Assembly (NCBI GenBank): GCA_029168955.1
Contig: JAPDOI010000139.1
Coordinates: 496,001-560,000, forward strand
DNA: 64,000 nt
Direction: 5' to 3'
Source: Aplectana chamaeleonis
Lineage: Eukaryota > Nematoda > Chromadorea > Rhabditida > Cosmocercidae
In this document: piece by piece, positions 11,501 to 23,245 of the stretch
How positions within the stretch are numbered: position 1 is the first letter of the stretch
Layout of the letters: each line of letters starts with the position of its first letter
Translations under genes and position numbers: made by a program
The notes under the pieces: model-generated
Told to the model about the DNA's origin: nothing
Databases searched by the model: none
What the model saw: the letters and a program-made list of their open reading frames with translations, nothing else

Positions 11501-14228
11501 TTTGGCTCAACGTCGTGCCGGAATGCATTCGTACGATTGAGGGTGCACAGAGGATTCAATCTGTGGATAGTGAGTGCTCATGCGCCCACTGAAACCGCTG
11601 AAGACAATTCAAAGGATGCGTTTTATGAGGAACTCAAGGCGCTGCTGGCCAGGATACCTTGTCAACATGCTGTTTTCGTAGGGAATGACGCAAATGCGAA
11701 GATGGGACTTGATCAGGAATCCGAAGTACTTGGTAAATGGTTCTACCCAGTGGAGCAAACATCGGACAATGGCTACCGCCTTGTCGACTTGTGTGAACGC
11801 AGTGGTCTGATTATTGCATCGACATTCAAGAGGAATCATCGCCGCCATCAGCTTACGTGGCAGGGACCAGCCCAGCTATCTCTGAAAGAGCAGCGGAAGC
11901 GGAAGATGACAACTTTGAAGCTACAGCTTGACTATGTCCTGATGAGGATTATTCCAGTGTCGGACATTCGAAGATCTAGAGCTGTGTGGGATGTCGCATT
12001 CGATTCGGATCACCGTCCTGTTCTGTTAAACTTCACCACGAGGATTCATAAGAGGAAGCGAGGGGCTCAGCCTCTTCAGAGGATTGACATGACAGGTCTC
12101 AGAGATGAAGAGTGCAGAAATAATTTTCGACAACGCGTTTCTATTCACATCGGAGTACGGACTAAGAAGAAACTTTGCGAAGCGGATTCTTTTGTCAAGT
12201 GCATCCAGGACGCTTCGAAAGAGGCACTCCCGGTTGTGCAGCCTAAGAAGAAGTTCGCCTATGTCTCAGAAGAAACAGCATCTACCTACAGCAGAGTATG
12301 TGCTCCCTGAACTGCAGGAAACTTCGTGGAGGAGAAGCGTCTGAGGAGGAAGTTGCGTCGGCAGCTTCAAAGTGACCGCGAACAAGAATGGACGTGTAGA
12401 GCTAAGAAGTTCTAAAAGGCTTGGAAGGAGAAGATCCCGAGTATCCTCAACACTACCAATGGAGTTGCAGTTGGTGATGCGACGCTGCCAAAATGGAAGG
12501 ATTACTTTAGTTTACTACTGAATCGTCCAGCGCCATCAGTACCAGAGCTCCCGCATGTTCAGAGAGCACATTACGATGTCAGTGAGGAACCGCCGACAGA
12601 GTCTGAAGTTCTGGATTGTGTCTGGAAAATGAAGTATGGAAAGGCAGGTGGAGATGACAACATCACTGCTGAAATGCTGAAAGCTCTTCCCCCGTCTGGG
12701 ATTCGTGAAAACACCATCCGTGCCATATGGATGAGCGAAAGGATACCCGATTCGTGGAGACATGCGATCATCGTACCTCTTCACAAGAAGCTATCCGTCA
12801 CGGATCCTAAGAACTACAGAGGAATCTCTCTACTTCGTGTCATGTACAAGGTTTTAGAACGTATCATTCTCGAGCGAGTTATCAAACATCGTGAAGGAAC
12901 GACCAAAGATGAGCAAGCCGCTTTTCGACCTGGAAGATCGACCATCGACCAAGTGTTCGTCGTGAGAAGAGTAATTGAATCGTGGCAGCGGTATTCGAAG
13001 CCATTACAGCTTGCTTTTTTGGACTTTGGACTTCGACTGTCCTCATCGTGATCGATTGCTCAATGCTTTGCGAGCAGATGGAGTCCCGGAAAAGTATGTT
13101 CGGTTAATCGAGGACATGAACAAAGGAACAACAGCAGCAGTTCGTAAACCTGTCGGATTTACGTCAGCTTTTGAGGTGAAAACAGGAGTTAGGCAAGGAG
13201 CCGTTGAAGGATCTTTTCTTTTCAACTTCGCCGTTGATGACATCATGCGTATAGTTGCAGAACAGTTTCCTGCGGATGTGATCCTAACACCATCAGGACG
13301 CTCCCTTGTCGATCTGGAGTACGCCGACGACATTGTGTTATTCGCCGAAAACAACGCAAAACTGCAAAGGATTGTGGGCCTCGTTTCGAAGTATGCCGCA
13401 GCCTACGGACTTGGTCTTCGTCCTGACAAATGCAAGCAAATGTGGGTCTCTCAGAGGCCATCAACGGGAGTTTGTGTGGACGGACAACGTATCGCACTGG
13501 TGGACGATTTCTGTCATTTGGGTTGTTTGCTGAAGAACGATGGTAGTTATGCAGCGGATATTCGACAACGATGTGCGAAAGCTACGTCTGCATTTAAATC
13601 TCTAACCAAGTGTTTGTGGTCTACCACCATCGCGAAGGAAGTCAAGTTGCGCGTCTACCTATCCGCTATTCGCCCTATCATGATGTGCGGATCGGGGACG
13701 TGGGCAGCACCGAAGACGCAGATGGAAAGGTTGGATTGAACAGAGAGGAAGCTTTTTAGGCGTTTGCTTGGATATTTCTGGCCGCGTGTATGCCATAACG
13801 AAGACACTAACAAGGAAATCGACGCAGTACATCAACGCTTTACACGAGGGAGGTGCCAGCATCTCCTAACGCCATCTCAAGCAGCAATGGAAAGTCGACT
13901 TCGACTGCTCGGGCATATACTAAGAAGAACGCCGGATCGTCTCGTACAACACGCTCTAAGAGTGCTTCCAATTCCTGTCTGGAAACGGCCACCTGGGCGT
14001 AGGCGAAAGTTCTGGACGGATGTGGTTAAAGAGGATTTGAAGTCACTCGGCATCGAAGGACAGTTCAGGCGCGATGTTTCGTTTCGCAGGAGATGGAATA
14101 GTGACAGCTGGATGGAATGTGTTCAAATTGTGGCTAAAGACCGTGAAAAATGGACACGGCTGACTACTAGGACGGCACACCTCGGCGAAGATGCGGAATG
14201 ACCGCGTCAGGCGAAAGCCAACCGATTG
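11501..14228 (+). mobile_element. RTE-type LINE, copy 2 (5'-truncated, decayed)
   Basis: Homology to copy 3 starts abruptly at about 11501 (CAAGGAGTTTGGCTCAACG), so the endonuclease N-terminus is missing. The rest of the endonuclease is open to 12310 (SAHAPTE, SDHRPVLL), then a stop, then an in-frame-size loss near 12430 relative to copy 3. RT segments follow at 12629..13051 and 12975..13739 (GVRQGAVEG, YADDIVLFAE), and the C-terminal region at 13764..14201. The 3' end is ACCGATT plus a TGAATGAAATGAAATG tail. No clear target duplication was found. Confidence 0.9.
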
Positions 14229-14765
14229 AATGAAATGAAATGTATGGCCGAGGTCCCTCATTTCGAACCAGTCGGAGTAAGGCCCCGGTCAGACTTCGTC
14301 GAAAAACCTGCTGAGTGTGACCGAGTCCGAATGAGTCCGGGGATTGAAATACCTGCTGAGTCCGGTTGCCACCAGCGCCCACCAGTTCCTTTGCGAAACA
14401 CGCAATCGATAGTCATCGGCAGCAGTAGGTGGGGCAGAGCGCAGACGACGAGAGTCGAGATGCGGCGGGACTCGGCAGGTCGCAGTCGGCCGAAAAAAAT
14501 GCACCCAAATCACGTGAGAAACTCGTATATCGACCGGGTGGGGTGAGGATGATTTCGGTGAGACTCAGTGGGACTCAGTCAGTGCATTGGCGCCGCCCTT
14601 GTAGGCATGAGAACAATCAGTATCGACCGGGGGGATTGCGGTGGGCATCAGATGGTCGCAGTCGGACTCAGTGGGTTGATTTTTTTGCACCCGTTTCCCA
14701 CGAATTCGGTGCGTATCGACCCGGTGGGACTCAGTAGATCCACCGACTATGACGGGGGCCCAAGT
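14229..14765. repeat. Degenerate tandem-like repeat, ACTCAGTGGG / TATCGACC motifs
   Basis: The motifs TATCGACCGGGTGGG, GACTCAGTGGG and GCAGTCGG recur irregularly through about 530 bp on the + strand. The open frames here (14226..14546, 14429..14737) follow from the repeat, not from a gene. Origin unknown; it starts right after the RTE copy 2 tail. Confidence 0.5.
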
Positions 14766-14769
14766 CTGA

Positions 14770-14885
14770 TCGGACTTCTCATGTCAAAATCCCCTTATCA
14801 CTGTTATATTTTGCCATGACCGACAGCTCCGCTGCTTATATCCTCCGCCCGGACTCATCCGAGCGAGCTTGGCTTTAGATACAAG
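14770..14885. repeat. Dispersed repeat shared (inverted) with 44.8-44.9 kb
   Basis: TATATTTTGCCATGACCGA, AGCTCCGC and CCGGACTCATCCGAGC match the reverse complement of 44815..44940 (ATATCTTGCCATGACCGA and so on). No coding sequence. Confidence 0.55.
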
Positions 14886-15929
14886 TTTCAGTCGGCGGTT
14901 CTATGCCGATCTGGGCATTCTACCAGCATTCTCACATGCTAAGCAGTCAGCTGTCAACCTCCACCTAATTTCTTGGCATCGCCAAAAACTGGTTTGGCCG
15001 TACCTCTAAAATCGTCATTCGCCGCCGACGCAAAAGCATGAACAGCTAGTGAGGTGAAGGTGATCCGAACTACGACCTCTAATAAACTTGCGATAACCTG
15101 TAGTAACGAGTTGGTGAAACCGTGGGTCTATAAAACACTATCAGTTCCAGCTGATTTCACTGTGTATTCGGTCGTTGAGCGGTCATTTCCTCCTTCTGAT
15201 TGCGTGCCTGTTCCATCGATTCCTTGATTCCCTCAATTTACACATGCACGTCATACGTTACGTGAAAGTTCACTTGCCCTTGCTGAAAGACGGCTGTCAG
15301 GCCGTTATCACTACACCGCTCCTCGTCTCGTTGGCCGCCATTGTTCATTGACCCAGTCGTTCATTATAAAACAAAATCGCAACACCCAACCAAACCACCC
15401 TGTTTCGCTGTCTGATTATAATCTCAGAATTTTTTCGCGAGCAAATATTTATCTATTTGATCGACCCTGTCGTACTTCATAATGAGGACTGTACGAAAAA
15501 AATGTGACAAAAAGAAAAACTGGACGGAAATGTCAGGCAGCCTTTAAATTGAGCAGAAAATTAAAATTTGGGAACTCGTTTTTTTATGCGATTGTTTTTT
15601 TATTTGCTCTACAGTGTTGTTTACTAGAGGCAAAAAAATGCCAAAAACATTTCTCGAATGGACAGCTATAGCACCTGTAGAACTCTTCCGATGGGTGGAA
15701 AGATGCCCTTGAAGGAGCGGCCTAATACGTCCTTTCATTCCGTGAGACTAAAATTTCCGTATTTTAGCGACGTTTGCCAAAACTCGGAAATTCTGCAAGG
15801 GGAACTTTCTGCGGAATCAGCGAGGCTAAACTAATCCCATTCTTCTCGCCGTCGCTAAATACCACATTTCTCTCCATACACGTTTGTAACTGGAAATCTC
15901 CCAATTAGATACAGCCTGCGTCGAACAGC
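14886..15929. other. Unassigned sequence
   Basis: No gene, long repeat or RNA was recognised. GGCCGTACCTCTAAAATCGTC near 14996 resembles part of repeat X and may be a small fragment of it. Confidence 0.3.
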
Positions 15930-18060
15930 AATCTCAACCCGCGCTTGCTACGGCGCTATTCATACTCCTCAGTGCCAGTGCGTCACGCGCGGGCATGGTG
16001 TTGGAGTATGGATGGCTCAACGCTACGTCCGCGCTGCACGCGCGTGATTCTCGCTGCGCCATGGTATCGACGGACGAAACTTTTCATTATTTCATTCTCT
16101 GCCAATTCGAGACTTGATGCTTCGGGAAAAGCGGCCTTTATCACTCTCTGTTATCATTAGGCATCAAATTGACCTTTAGCGCCGTCATCAAAGCTTATCC
16201 GCGCAAAGGGCGAATTTCTCAGGTACTCTGGACGATGGCCGGCGAACCTTTCCCAGCTGTCCCGCGGTCTCCGTCCTCCGGCCGCCCGCTTTTGTTCGCC
16301 GACCAGCCGTATGTCGACGGCCCGCCGACCTTTACCAGATGGCCCGCGATCATTATTTGTATTATTGTTTACCTCAAGCATGTCACCCCGGCCCCACGGC
16401 GCAGAGACGCGCCGCCTCGTTCCGCCGCAGTCTGCTGTGAGGAACCACCCTCCCCGCGGATCACGGCGAAAACCGCCCCCCCCCAGCCGTGGAGATACCC
16501 CTATCCCCTTAGCGGTCAAAAATATGCTGGCCTACGGAGAGTGACTCGAAGTCACCTTCCAGGGCCGGCATTAGAATGCCGAATGAGGACTCTAGTGAGA
16601 TGAGGCGCCTTTTATACCGGCTGTGCACGTGATAACCACGTTACGACGTGATCGTTCGTGATCATTATCAATTGTCTTTCCAACCGGCCGAATTGAAGAC
16701 GGCGTTGCGTGTTTTGTGGTTCGCGGGCGAGCCAATATCCGCGCTGCGTGTGTGTCGCATGCAGCATGGTTCACCGCTGGCCGGCACCCTCGAAATGTGG
16801 GGCGCCGGCCGTCGCCCTCAGTACCTGAGTTGCTGGGGTGCGTTCCGAGAACGTTTCCACAATGCCGTGGGAGGGCAAATAGCCTTTCCATGGACAAACG
16901 TGTTTTCCGTGGCCACGATTTATAACTGCAAAACGCTTCCACGCCGCCGTGGCTGCGTTTCAATGAGAACCTTTTGGGGCTGAGCAGAGTGCCACCGCGG
17001 CGCGGCGCGGTCTGATGATGAGCCGTATTGATAGATCGCCGCGATCTATCAATCCGGCTCTCAATCACCAGGCCGCGCCGCGCCGCGGTGGCACTCTGCT
17101 CAGCCCCTTAGCCATGGAAATGTTCTTGGAACGCACCCCGGAGCGGTCGGATATCAGTCGGCGCAAAGAGTGAAATTACCGCCGTAGCTGGCATGTCAGA
17201 AATTTCTAAACAAGTGAAAACATCTCAGCGAAAGCATGATAATGCGATTGATCACGTCACGATGTGTTTACCATGAACACAGCCGGTATAAAAGCCGCCT
17301 CATCTCACTAGAGTCCACATTCGGCATTCAGATGCAGGCCCTGAAACGTGACTTCGGGTCATTCTCCGGAGGCCAGCATAATTTTGGCTGCTGGGAGGAT
17401 ACAGTGGGTATCCTCACGGCGGGAGGGGCGAGTTACGCCGCGGTCCGCAGAGGGTGGCTCCTCACCGCAGACCTCGGTGAAGATCACGTCCATGTTGCGG
17501 ACAAGGCGGGGCTTCTTGCGCTGTGGACCTTCAAATTCGTGAAATTTTCGAGGTAAACTCACCCATTTTTCGAGGTATTTTCACCTCAGTTTCGGGGTAA
17601 ATTGGACCCTCTCTCGCTGCCAGTTAGCACCACTTTCACGGGATATTCACCTCATCCTCACATATCCTAGCGGAAAATTCACCCATACAGTGAATTTGAC
17701 GTGCCAAATTAAGACTTCATGCCGACTTGTACATGAGCATCAAGTCTCTTTTGCTGAGGCATCAAGTCTCGAATTGGCAGAGTTATTAATTCACCATCAA
17801 TTTCATTCTGTTTCATGATAATTGATTCCAGTACTATCCTCTGCTACGACGACGGTGAACGCGTGTGCAGGATTTGCTTACTTGAAAAAGTTTAGGCCTT
17901 TTTCAGTCCGCTTCGCCATAGCGTCTCCGCTGAAGTATTTATAGACTCCGCAGGAGCTTCACGCGGTGACGCGCGTAGAAAGTATTCATACTCCAACTCC
18001 GCGCCAGCGCATGACTCGCTAGCGTTGAGTAGTATGAATTACGCCTACGCTGAACGCAGC
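15930..18060. mobile_element. Large nested foldback element, about 2.1 kb
   Basis: Sequence on the left recurs inverted on the right in matching order from outside in: GCTATTCATACTCC (15954) with its inverse near 18030; TCTGCCAATTCGAGACTTGAT near 16098 with ATCAAGTCTCGAATTGGCAGA near 17760; and GAGATGAGGCGCCTTTTATA (16596) with its inverse near 17290. A CG-rich hairpin (16976..17107) lies near the centre. No transposase frame is present. Several foldbacks may be stacked. Confidence 0.6.
16976..17107. repeat. 132-bp CG-rich near-perfect hairpin
   Basis: GGGGCTGAGCAGAGTGCCAC at the left is mirrored by GTGGCACTCTGCTCAGCCCC at the right. The arms continue through GCGGCGCGGCGCGG and ATTGATAGATCGC with few mismatches to a centre near 17041. 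It sits inside the large foldback at 15930..18060. Confidence 0.85.
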
Positions 18061-18949
18061 GAGGCCAAATCGCTCTCTGTTGGACTGGTCATCTCGCGGA
18101 GTATTTAATCGACACTTTGTGCTTGTCGTTGAAGGTAACCCCATGTCGCTCTCTAGATGACACTGTCAGGCTAATTTCAGCAGCTGGTATGGGTTTGCTG
18201 TAGGCCTTAGAGAAGAGACGCACATGTAGTTGGTTGCGGCTAGGATCGCTGTTCTTTTACAAATCAGGTCAGGGTGCTTCGGATTGATCGAGGCAAGGGT
18301 ATCACACCTAATTCCCCATTTGAGACGAGAAGTTCCCTGGTTTTTACAGGCCATATAGCGAAATTTTACGCGTTCCCACCAACTGGGGCGAAAAACTTAA
18401 TAGTTCGGTGAAACTGTCGTGTAAAAATCGGACCAGGTACCTTCGTGATTCTGGGCATCTCTTGTTTCCGTATGGGGCATCTAGCTCCTAATTGGCAAAG
18501 GTTTTCGTTTTGTCGTTCTTCGACACATCAGGATGCCGGTACGTGATACTTTCGGGTAGAGCTCCTGAGCCTTCAGGATCAGCATAGTTTGATCTAGAGA
18601 CACTGACTCCCTATAAGAAATGGGCGGAAATTTGTTTCAGATTTTCGGAAGTCGGAAAACGGAACGCCCGTTTCAATACCGGAAATCTGAATGCCAAAAA
18701 CCATCGGAGACCAGCAATTCGGGGCATCGGAAATCCTTTCATCCGAGATTCTGGACTATCCGTTATTGTAATTCTTTTTTCCCTCCCCATTTTTAGGCGC
18801 AGTTAGGAACCCGAATGTCGGGAGGCCCAAAATCATTCAAAATCGGAGACTAGCAAGGCTTCCGTCCCTGCTTCCAGTTGAATCTGTCTTGAACATGTTG
18901 TAGCAGAAGTAGTTTACTGCTGCAAAAATGTTCTATTTACTCCGCTAAC
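18061..18949. other. Unassigned sequence
   Basis: No gene or clear repeat is seen. The 62-codon - strand frame at 18166..18354 is not convincing. Confidence 0.3.
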
Positions 18950-19440
18950 GCATAGCTAGATGCCTCACACGGAAACCAGAGATGCCCAGGGTTTCGGAGG
19001 CCTCTAGTCTAATTTTGACACGAGAATTTACGCAAATTACGGGAAGTTTAGCTTCAGTTGGTGAAATTTTAGCTACAGCACCCGCATATTCTACGTAAAT
19101 TCTCGCTACAGCACCCGCATATTCTACGCTTATTCTCGTTGCAGCACTCGGTCGATCGACCCACCCAGTCTTGATCCGTACTAGAAATCCCCGCTGCGAT
19201 CGATCGCATTTCTTCTCCACGGCCTGCAGCATACCAGCGGCCAAAATTATCCCTAGCAAGGTCTTCCAGAAAGCGACACGGGGTCACCCTCCACGACCAC
19301 CCGCAGAGTGTCAAGTTATCACTGGATTGGCTAGGCCAACACTGTTCGAACGCCATCCCTGCGTTCCGCGTAGCCATCACGGGTTTGAGATTGCATTTCT
19401 ACACAGGCTCTCGCTAAATCCGTAGATTCTCGCTACAAAA
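18950..19440. repeat. Dispersed repeat with a 33-bp tandem array
   Basis: The part at 18955..19075 matches 63465..63600 (CTAGATG..CCACACG, GCGAGAATTTA). At 19072..19150 a 33-bp unit GCTACAGCACCCGCATATTC.. occurs about 2.4 times. A short hairpin (TTCTCGCTA / TAGCGAGAA) lies near 19430..19460. No gene is supported. Confidence 0.6.
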
Positions 19441-19970
19441 TGATAGCGAGAATATACGGGTTTAGCGTCAGAGAGAGTAATGTTTCTAATTTAGCCTTCG
19501 TTTTTTTCCGTAGAATACGCGCAGATTTTGCACCCTTGTAGCCTCGACGCCAGAATACCGTATTTTCTCTTTTAGAAGTACATGTACTTATAATACTCAG
19601 ACCTCTATTTTATATGTACTTCTATTAGAGGTGTACTTCAAATAGAGGCTGTACTTATAATTCTCAGCCCTCTCTTTTTGGTGTACTTCCATTGGAGGTG
19701 TACTTCTAATAGAGGGTGTACTTCTATTATTCGGCGCAATTTTTCGAATTTCCAATATTAGACTTCACATTTCTTGATTTCCAGTATAACACCAAAAACT
19801 TGTATATAATAAAATTTTAGGCTAGGCTCAATTGAATTGATGCTTCCACAATCTTTGATGTCATATATTCACACCTTTCCCAAGATAATTTCTTCCAAAA
19901 AATGTTTAAGTTCCTTTTCGACTTTGTTGACACGTGCTTCATCGACTTGTTAGGCTTAAAAGCAATTTAA

Positions 19971-20411
19971 ATGCAGCGTTCACGATGAAAATCATCGGTG
20001 GCTTTCCACAGTGCAATGATAGGCGAAAAGGATTCTAAGCTCCCTTTGTCGAAAAAAAAACGGTAAAAAATAGCCAGGTGTGGCAAAATAACAGATGCAA
20101 ACAAGCGTTTTGGTGTCCCAGAACCTCCCGGTGCTCCACTTCCGCCCCCTCGATGTGAACAAATGAAGACTCAGATTACAGGAATAATCTAATCAAGGAA
20201 GTACTGATAAGTGAGCTGATCAATTGATTGCACTGATACTGATAGGCATCATCCTTCATAGCGGTCAATTCCTCCAGGCTCAAAAATTAGCGTAAAAAGG
20301 GATATTTTGGCTCAAAAACGCGTCTTTCGCGTGGTTTTCAAGCATACAGGGAACTAAACCTTCCGTAAACCGAGGCGATATCGGAAGTGAAATTTATCGG
20401 GAACACTGCCT
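19971..20411. mobile_element. 441-bp TTAA MITE
   Basis: Flanked by TTAA (19967..19970, 20412..20415). The ends are ATGCAGCGTTCACGATGAAA and, inverted, AGGCAGTGTTCCCGAT. Its interior matches the element at 36065..36511 in the opposite orientation, including ACAAATGAAGACTCAGATTA. It lies inside the TA element at 19558..21339. Confidence 0.85.
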
Positions 20412-20720
20412 TTAACTGATCGCCTTTCCCGCCCAGAGCGATTGAGAAGCGCGGTTCTTGAAGGACCTGACAACAGCTTTTCCAGAAGCGAGTTCTTTGC
20501 GTCCCCAATCCACTATAAGTAAAGTTTACCATTGGTGGTTTCTGATTTCCTCGCCGTATAAGCGATTTCTATACATAAATGATCCAATCTTTGTAACGCT
20601 GGGGAATCTTGGTTTTTCAAGCACCGCTAAAGTCAACGTCTAGTGCCAAAACAACTCGACTTTGATCGACTAAAACCCAATCAAACAAAAATATTTGTGA
20701 AGAACCTAAATAAACTATAT

Positions 20721-20885
20721 ATCCTTCATTTCCCTGCTACTCGCACTTTTCTGTATCACTATCATAGAAGCGGTGTGGTTTTGAGAATGATTTCTTCATT
20801 TTCGTAGTAGAAATTTCCGAAAAACAACCGCTTCGCACCTACGATTGTGATTATAGAAGTGCGAGTAGCGGGGAAATCAAGGCTA
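20721..20885. repeat. 165-bp hairpin element
   Basis: The arms CCCTGCTACTCGCACTT and AAGTGCGAGTAGCGGGG are inverted copies, and the match continues to GAAGCGGT / ACCGCTTC. No gene. It was inserted in the TA element at 19558..21339. Confidence 0.65.
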
Positions 20886-21619
20886 CATGCATTCGCCGCG
20901 AATAACACCAATGTCGAACATTAGCTCTGCGTTTTTTAATGGTCATTTGAAGTTCGCCGAGGTTTCATCGTAAGTTGTCCCATACAAGCAATCTCCGAAC
21001 TAGGAAGGGTTGGCCGATAGTTTTTTTTGTGAATATTCAAACCTCACATTGTTGAGAAAAATCTCGAGCCAACTGGTCTCTCTCAAATGCCACATTCGTG
21101 TTGCCAATCACTTACCCAAGTACCGGGGGTCCACTCCCAAAAGAGGTGTACTTCTAAAAGAGGTGTACTTCAAATAGAGGGTGTACTTCTAATACTCAGA
21201 CCTCTCTTTTATGTGTACTTCTAATAGAGGTGTACTTCAAATAGAGGGTGTACTTCTAATACTCAGCCTTGCCTTTTAGGTGTACTTCTATTAGAGGTGT
21301 ACTTCAAATAGAGGTGTACTTCTATTAGAGTAAATACGGTATGCGGGTTTTAGCTCTCGTAGCCAAAACCCGTAATTTACAGCTACATGGAATGGGACGG
21401 CGTTTCAGGCCGCGCCCTCGGAGGCATCTACCTACGCGTTGGCAGAGTACTGGCACTAATAATCAAGTTGCCTTTACATCACGATCTCGCGTAGACTTCC
21501 GTGCGACTGCGATCTTATCGGGTCTTGCTAGCGGTCCAGCGATTTTATTGCAGAGCCGTGTGCAGCCCCGAATGTGCTAAGCTCAAACAATGGGATGTGG
21601 TTCATTATACGCATATCAA

Positions 21620-22113
21620 AGGCAATGTTCACGATAATCTTCATTTCTGAGATTATTTGCTATATTGATTAAGTGGCCCCCAGGTAGAACTAAAACTTGT
21701 GACAATGAAATCTTTTTTGCAATCCCCTACTCTCTATTGCTTCGTTCTTTCCTTAGGGCCCTACCTGATCCAGCTTTGCATAAAATATTCTTCTATTTTC
21801 GATTGACCCAATTTTCCACCGGTGACAACCACCATGAACATGTTCATCCAACCGGGCAACTGTCCATGTTGTTGATTAATGTCACGTTTCATTGCGTTTC
21901 CCCGAAAGACCCGGGCTTTGCCACTAGACAAGCGCAAACAACAGCGGTCTGGCGGAATACAACTACTAGTGTCTGAGCATTTTACAGTAAAGTTCATTGT
22001 GTAGCTTGTGCAATGAACACAGAACATGAAAAAAAAATTATATGAAACTACTTAGCGCCTAACGTGCCAGTTTTGCCGAGGTCAGATTTCACGGCTAAGA
22101 AAAAACCAATGAT
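21620..22113. mobile_element. TTAA MITE, left end clear, right end eroded
   Basis: The start AGGCAATGTTCACGATAAT follows TCAA. The interior from 21720 to 21850 (TCGATTGACCCAATTTTCCACC) is the reverse complement of the interior of 26279..26757. The right inverted repeat cannot be recognised; the end is set at the next TTAA, so it is approximate. Confidence 0.5.
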
Positions 22114-22117
22114 TTAA

Positions 22118-22714
22118 AGGCATCGTCCACGATGAAAACCGAATTTGGGTTTATGCGTTCATTCGGACTAGTGGGCCATGACAATGTCACTCAGAAAGTT
22201 TGGAGTTACAAAACCGTCTCTAAGTGGAGATTCGCTTACCTCAAAATGGCTTCCTGGGTTTGGGGGGCCGGCCTTGGGGTCGATCCGCTGTTACAAGGAA
22301 CAAAACTCCTGGGTTGCTGGCGGCGGGCGTGCCTTGACGCGTCGTAGGGCGCAATACACACGCCAGTCGATTTCGAATTCGGCATGGATCGAAAGCAGCC
22401 GGCAGCACTGGACGCAGCAGGTGGGTAGCCCAATTCAATTTCGCTGAAGTCGTAGTTGAGCGGCATCCTCGATGAATTGCTTCCAACGCTGCGCCGAGGA
22501 ACGAAGCGTAAAACTGTTCCTTGCATTCTCTGCGCAACTATCACAAGTTGATGCCGGCGCGAAATTCAAATTTGCTATGAACTTTCTAAAAATGGGTTTT
22601 TCTCAAAAAGTTGACGTTTTTGAGGGGGCGTTTTGCTACCGTTAGTCACTATAGGGATAGTACAACACGAAAACATCAAAAACCCAAATATGGTTTTCAT
22701 CGTGTACGATGCCT
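22118..22714. mobile_element. 597-bp TTAA MITE, AGGCATCG subfamily
   Basis: The ends are AGGCATCGTCCACGATGAAA and its inverse TTCATCGTGTACGATGCCT, flanked by TTAA at 22114..22117 and 22715..22718. A GC-rich inner block (about 22236..22544) differs from other members and may be captured sequence. Its open frames on both strands are not recognisable proteins. Confidence 0.85.
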
Positions 22715-22718
22715 TTAA

Positions 22719-23186
22719 AGGCAGCGTCCGCGCAGAAAATGACATTGGTAATTTCTTCTTGATTCAATGCTTGAATCAAGTGGAGATAGTTGGCAAAGCT
22801 TAAGACCTCAATGCTGCGTATTCGTAATGCTATAGCCTGTTGAAAACTGATCTGTAGTCTGTAAAGACGTTTTCCCGGTCGATTATCTAGCATTAGGAGC
22901 AGAAGCGCCCCCAAGAAACTTCAACAGACCGTGGTAGTTCAAATTCCTATATTCCTAATTTTGGAAGATCCTCACGTTCAAACGTGTGTACTGGATTCTT
23001 ATTTCGAAGAATTCTAGACAATGGAAAGGTCTAAAGAAATGATCAACGTAAGCTCCGAGACTTTAGAAACAAGTTTTTCTCCGTAATTCGAATGTTTTAG
23101 GTGCCCTCTTGCGATATATCACAACCGGTCAGCCTGAGCGAAATTGTAACACAAATTGAACGAGGTTTTTAGCGCGTACGCTGCCT
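22719..23186. mobile_element. 468-bp TTAA MITE abutting the previous one
   Basis: Starts AGGCAGCGTCCGCGCAG and ends GCGCGTACGCTGCCT before TTAA (23187..23190). The TTAA at 22715..22718 is shared with the right flank of the element at 22118..22714. No coding sequence. Confidence 0.85.
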
Positions 23187-23245
23187 TTAACGAGAAAAGT
23201 GGCTCCAAAAGGTGCTCGTCTTCTTTTCCTTTCTAAACCCTTCTT

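Larger units (their letters stand above)
19558..21339. mobile_element. TA-type element with subterminal repeat arrays
   Basis: TA flanks both ends (19556-19557, 21340-21341). The termini are CCGTATTTTCTCTTTTAGAA and, reverse-complemented, CCGTATTTACTCTAATAGAA. Behind each end is an array of GTACTTCTATTAGAGG-like units in both orientations (to about 19735, and from about 21130). The middle holds a TTAA MITE and a hairpin element but no transposase, so the element is non-autonomous. The ends resemble Tc1/mariner/pogo-type termini (inference). Confidence 0.7.

Noticed and set aside
19072..19150. CRISPR-like array of 33-bp units
   Set aside because: The units are contiguous with no spacers, only about 2.4 copies, in a eukaryotic repeat context. 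It is a short tandem repeat.
21105..21125. Spliced-leader RNA-like TTACCCAAGTA
   Set aside because: Only a partial match to the nematode SL1 sequence, with no donor site or Sm-type motif following at the right distance.
22241..22537. 98-codon - strand frame in a GC-rich block
   Set aside because: It lies inside a TTAA MITE with open frames on both strands; nothing links it to a known protein.
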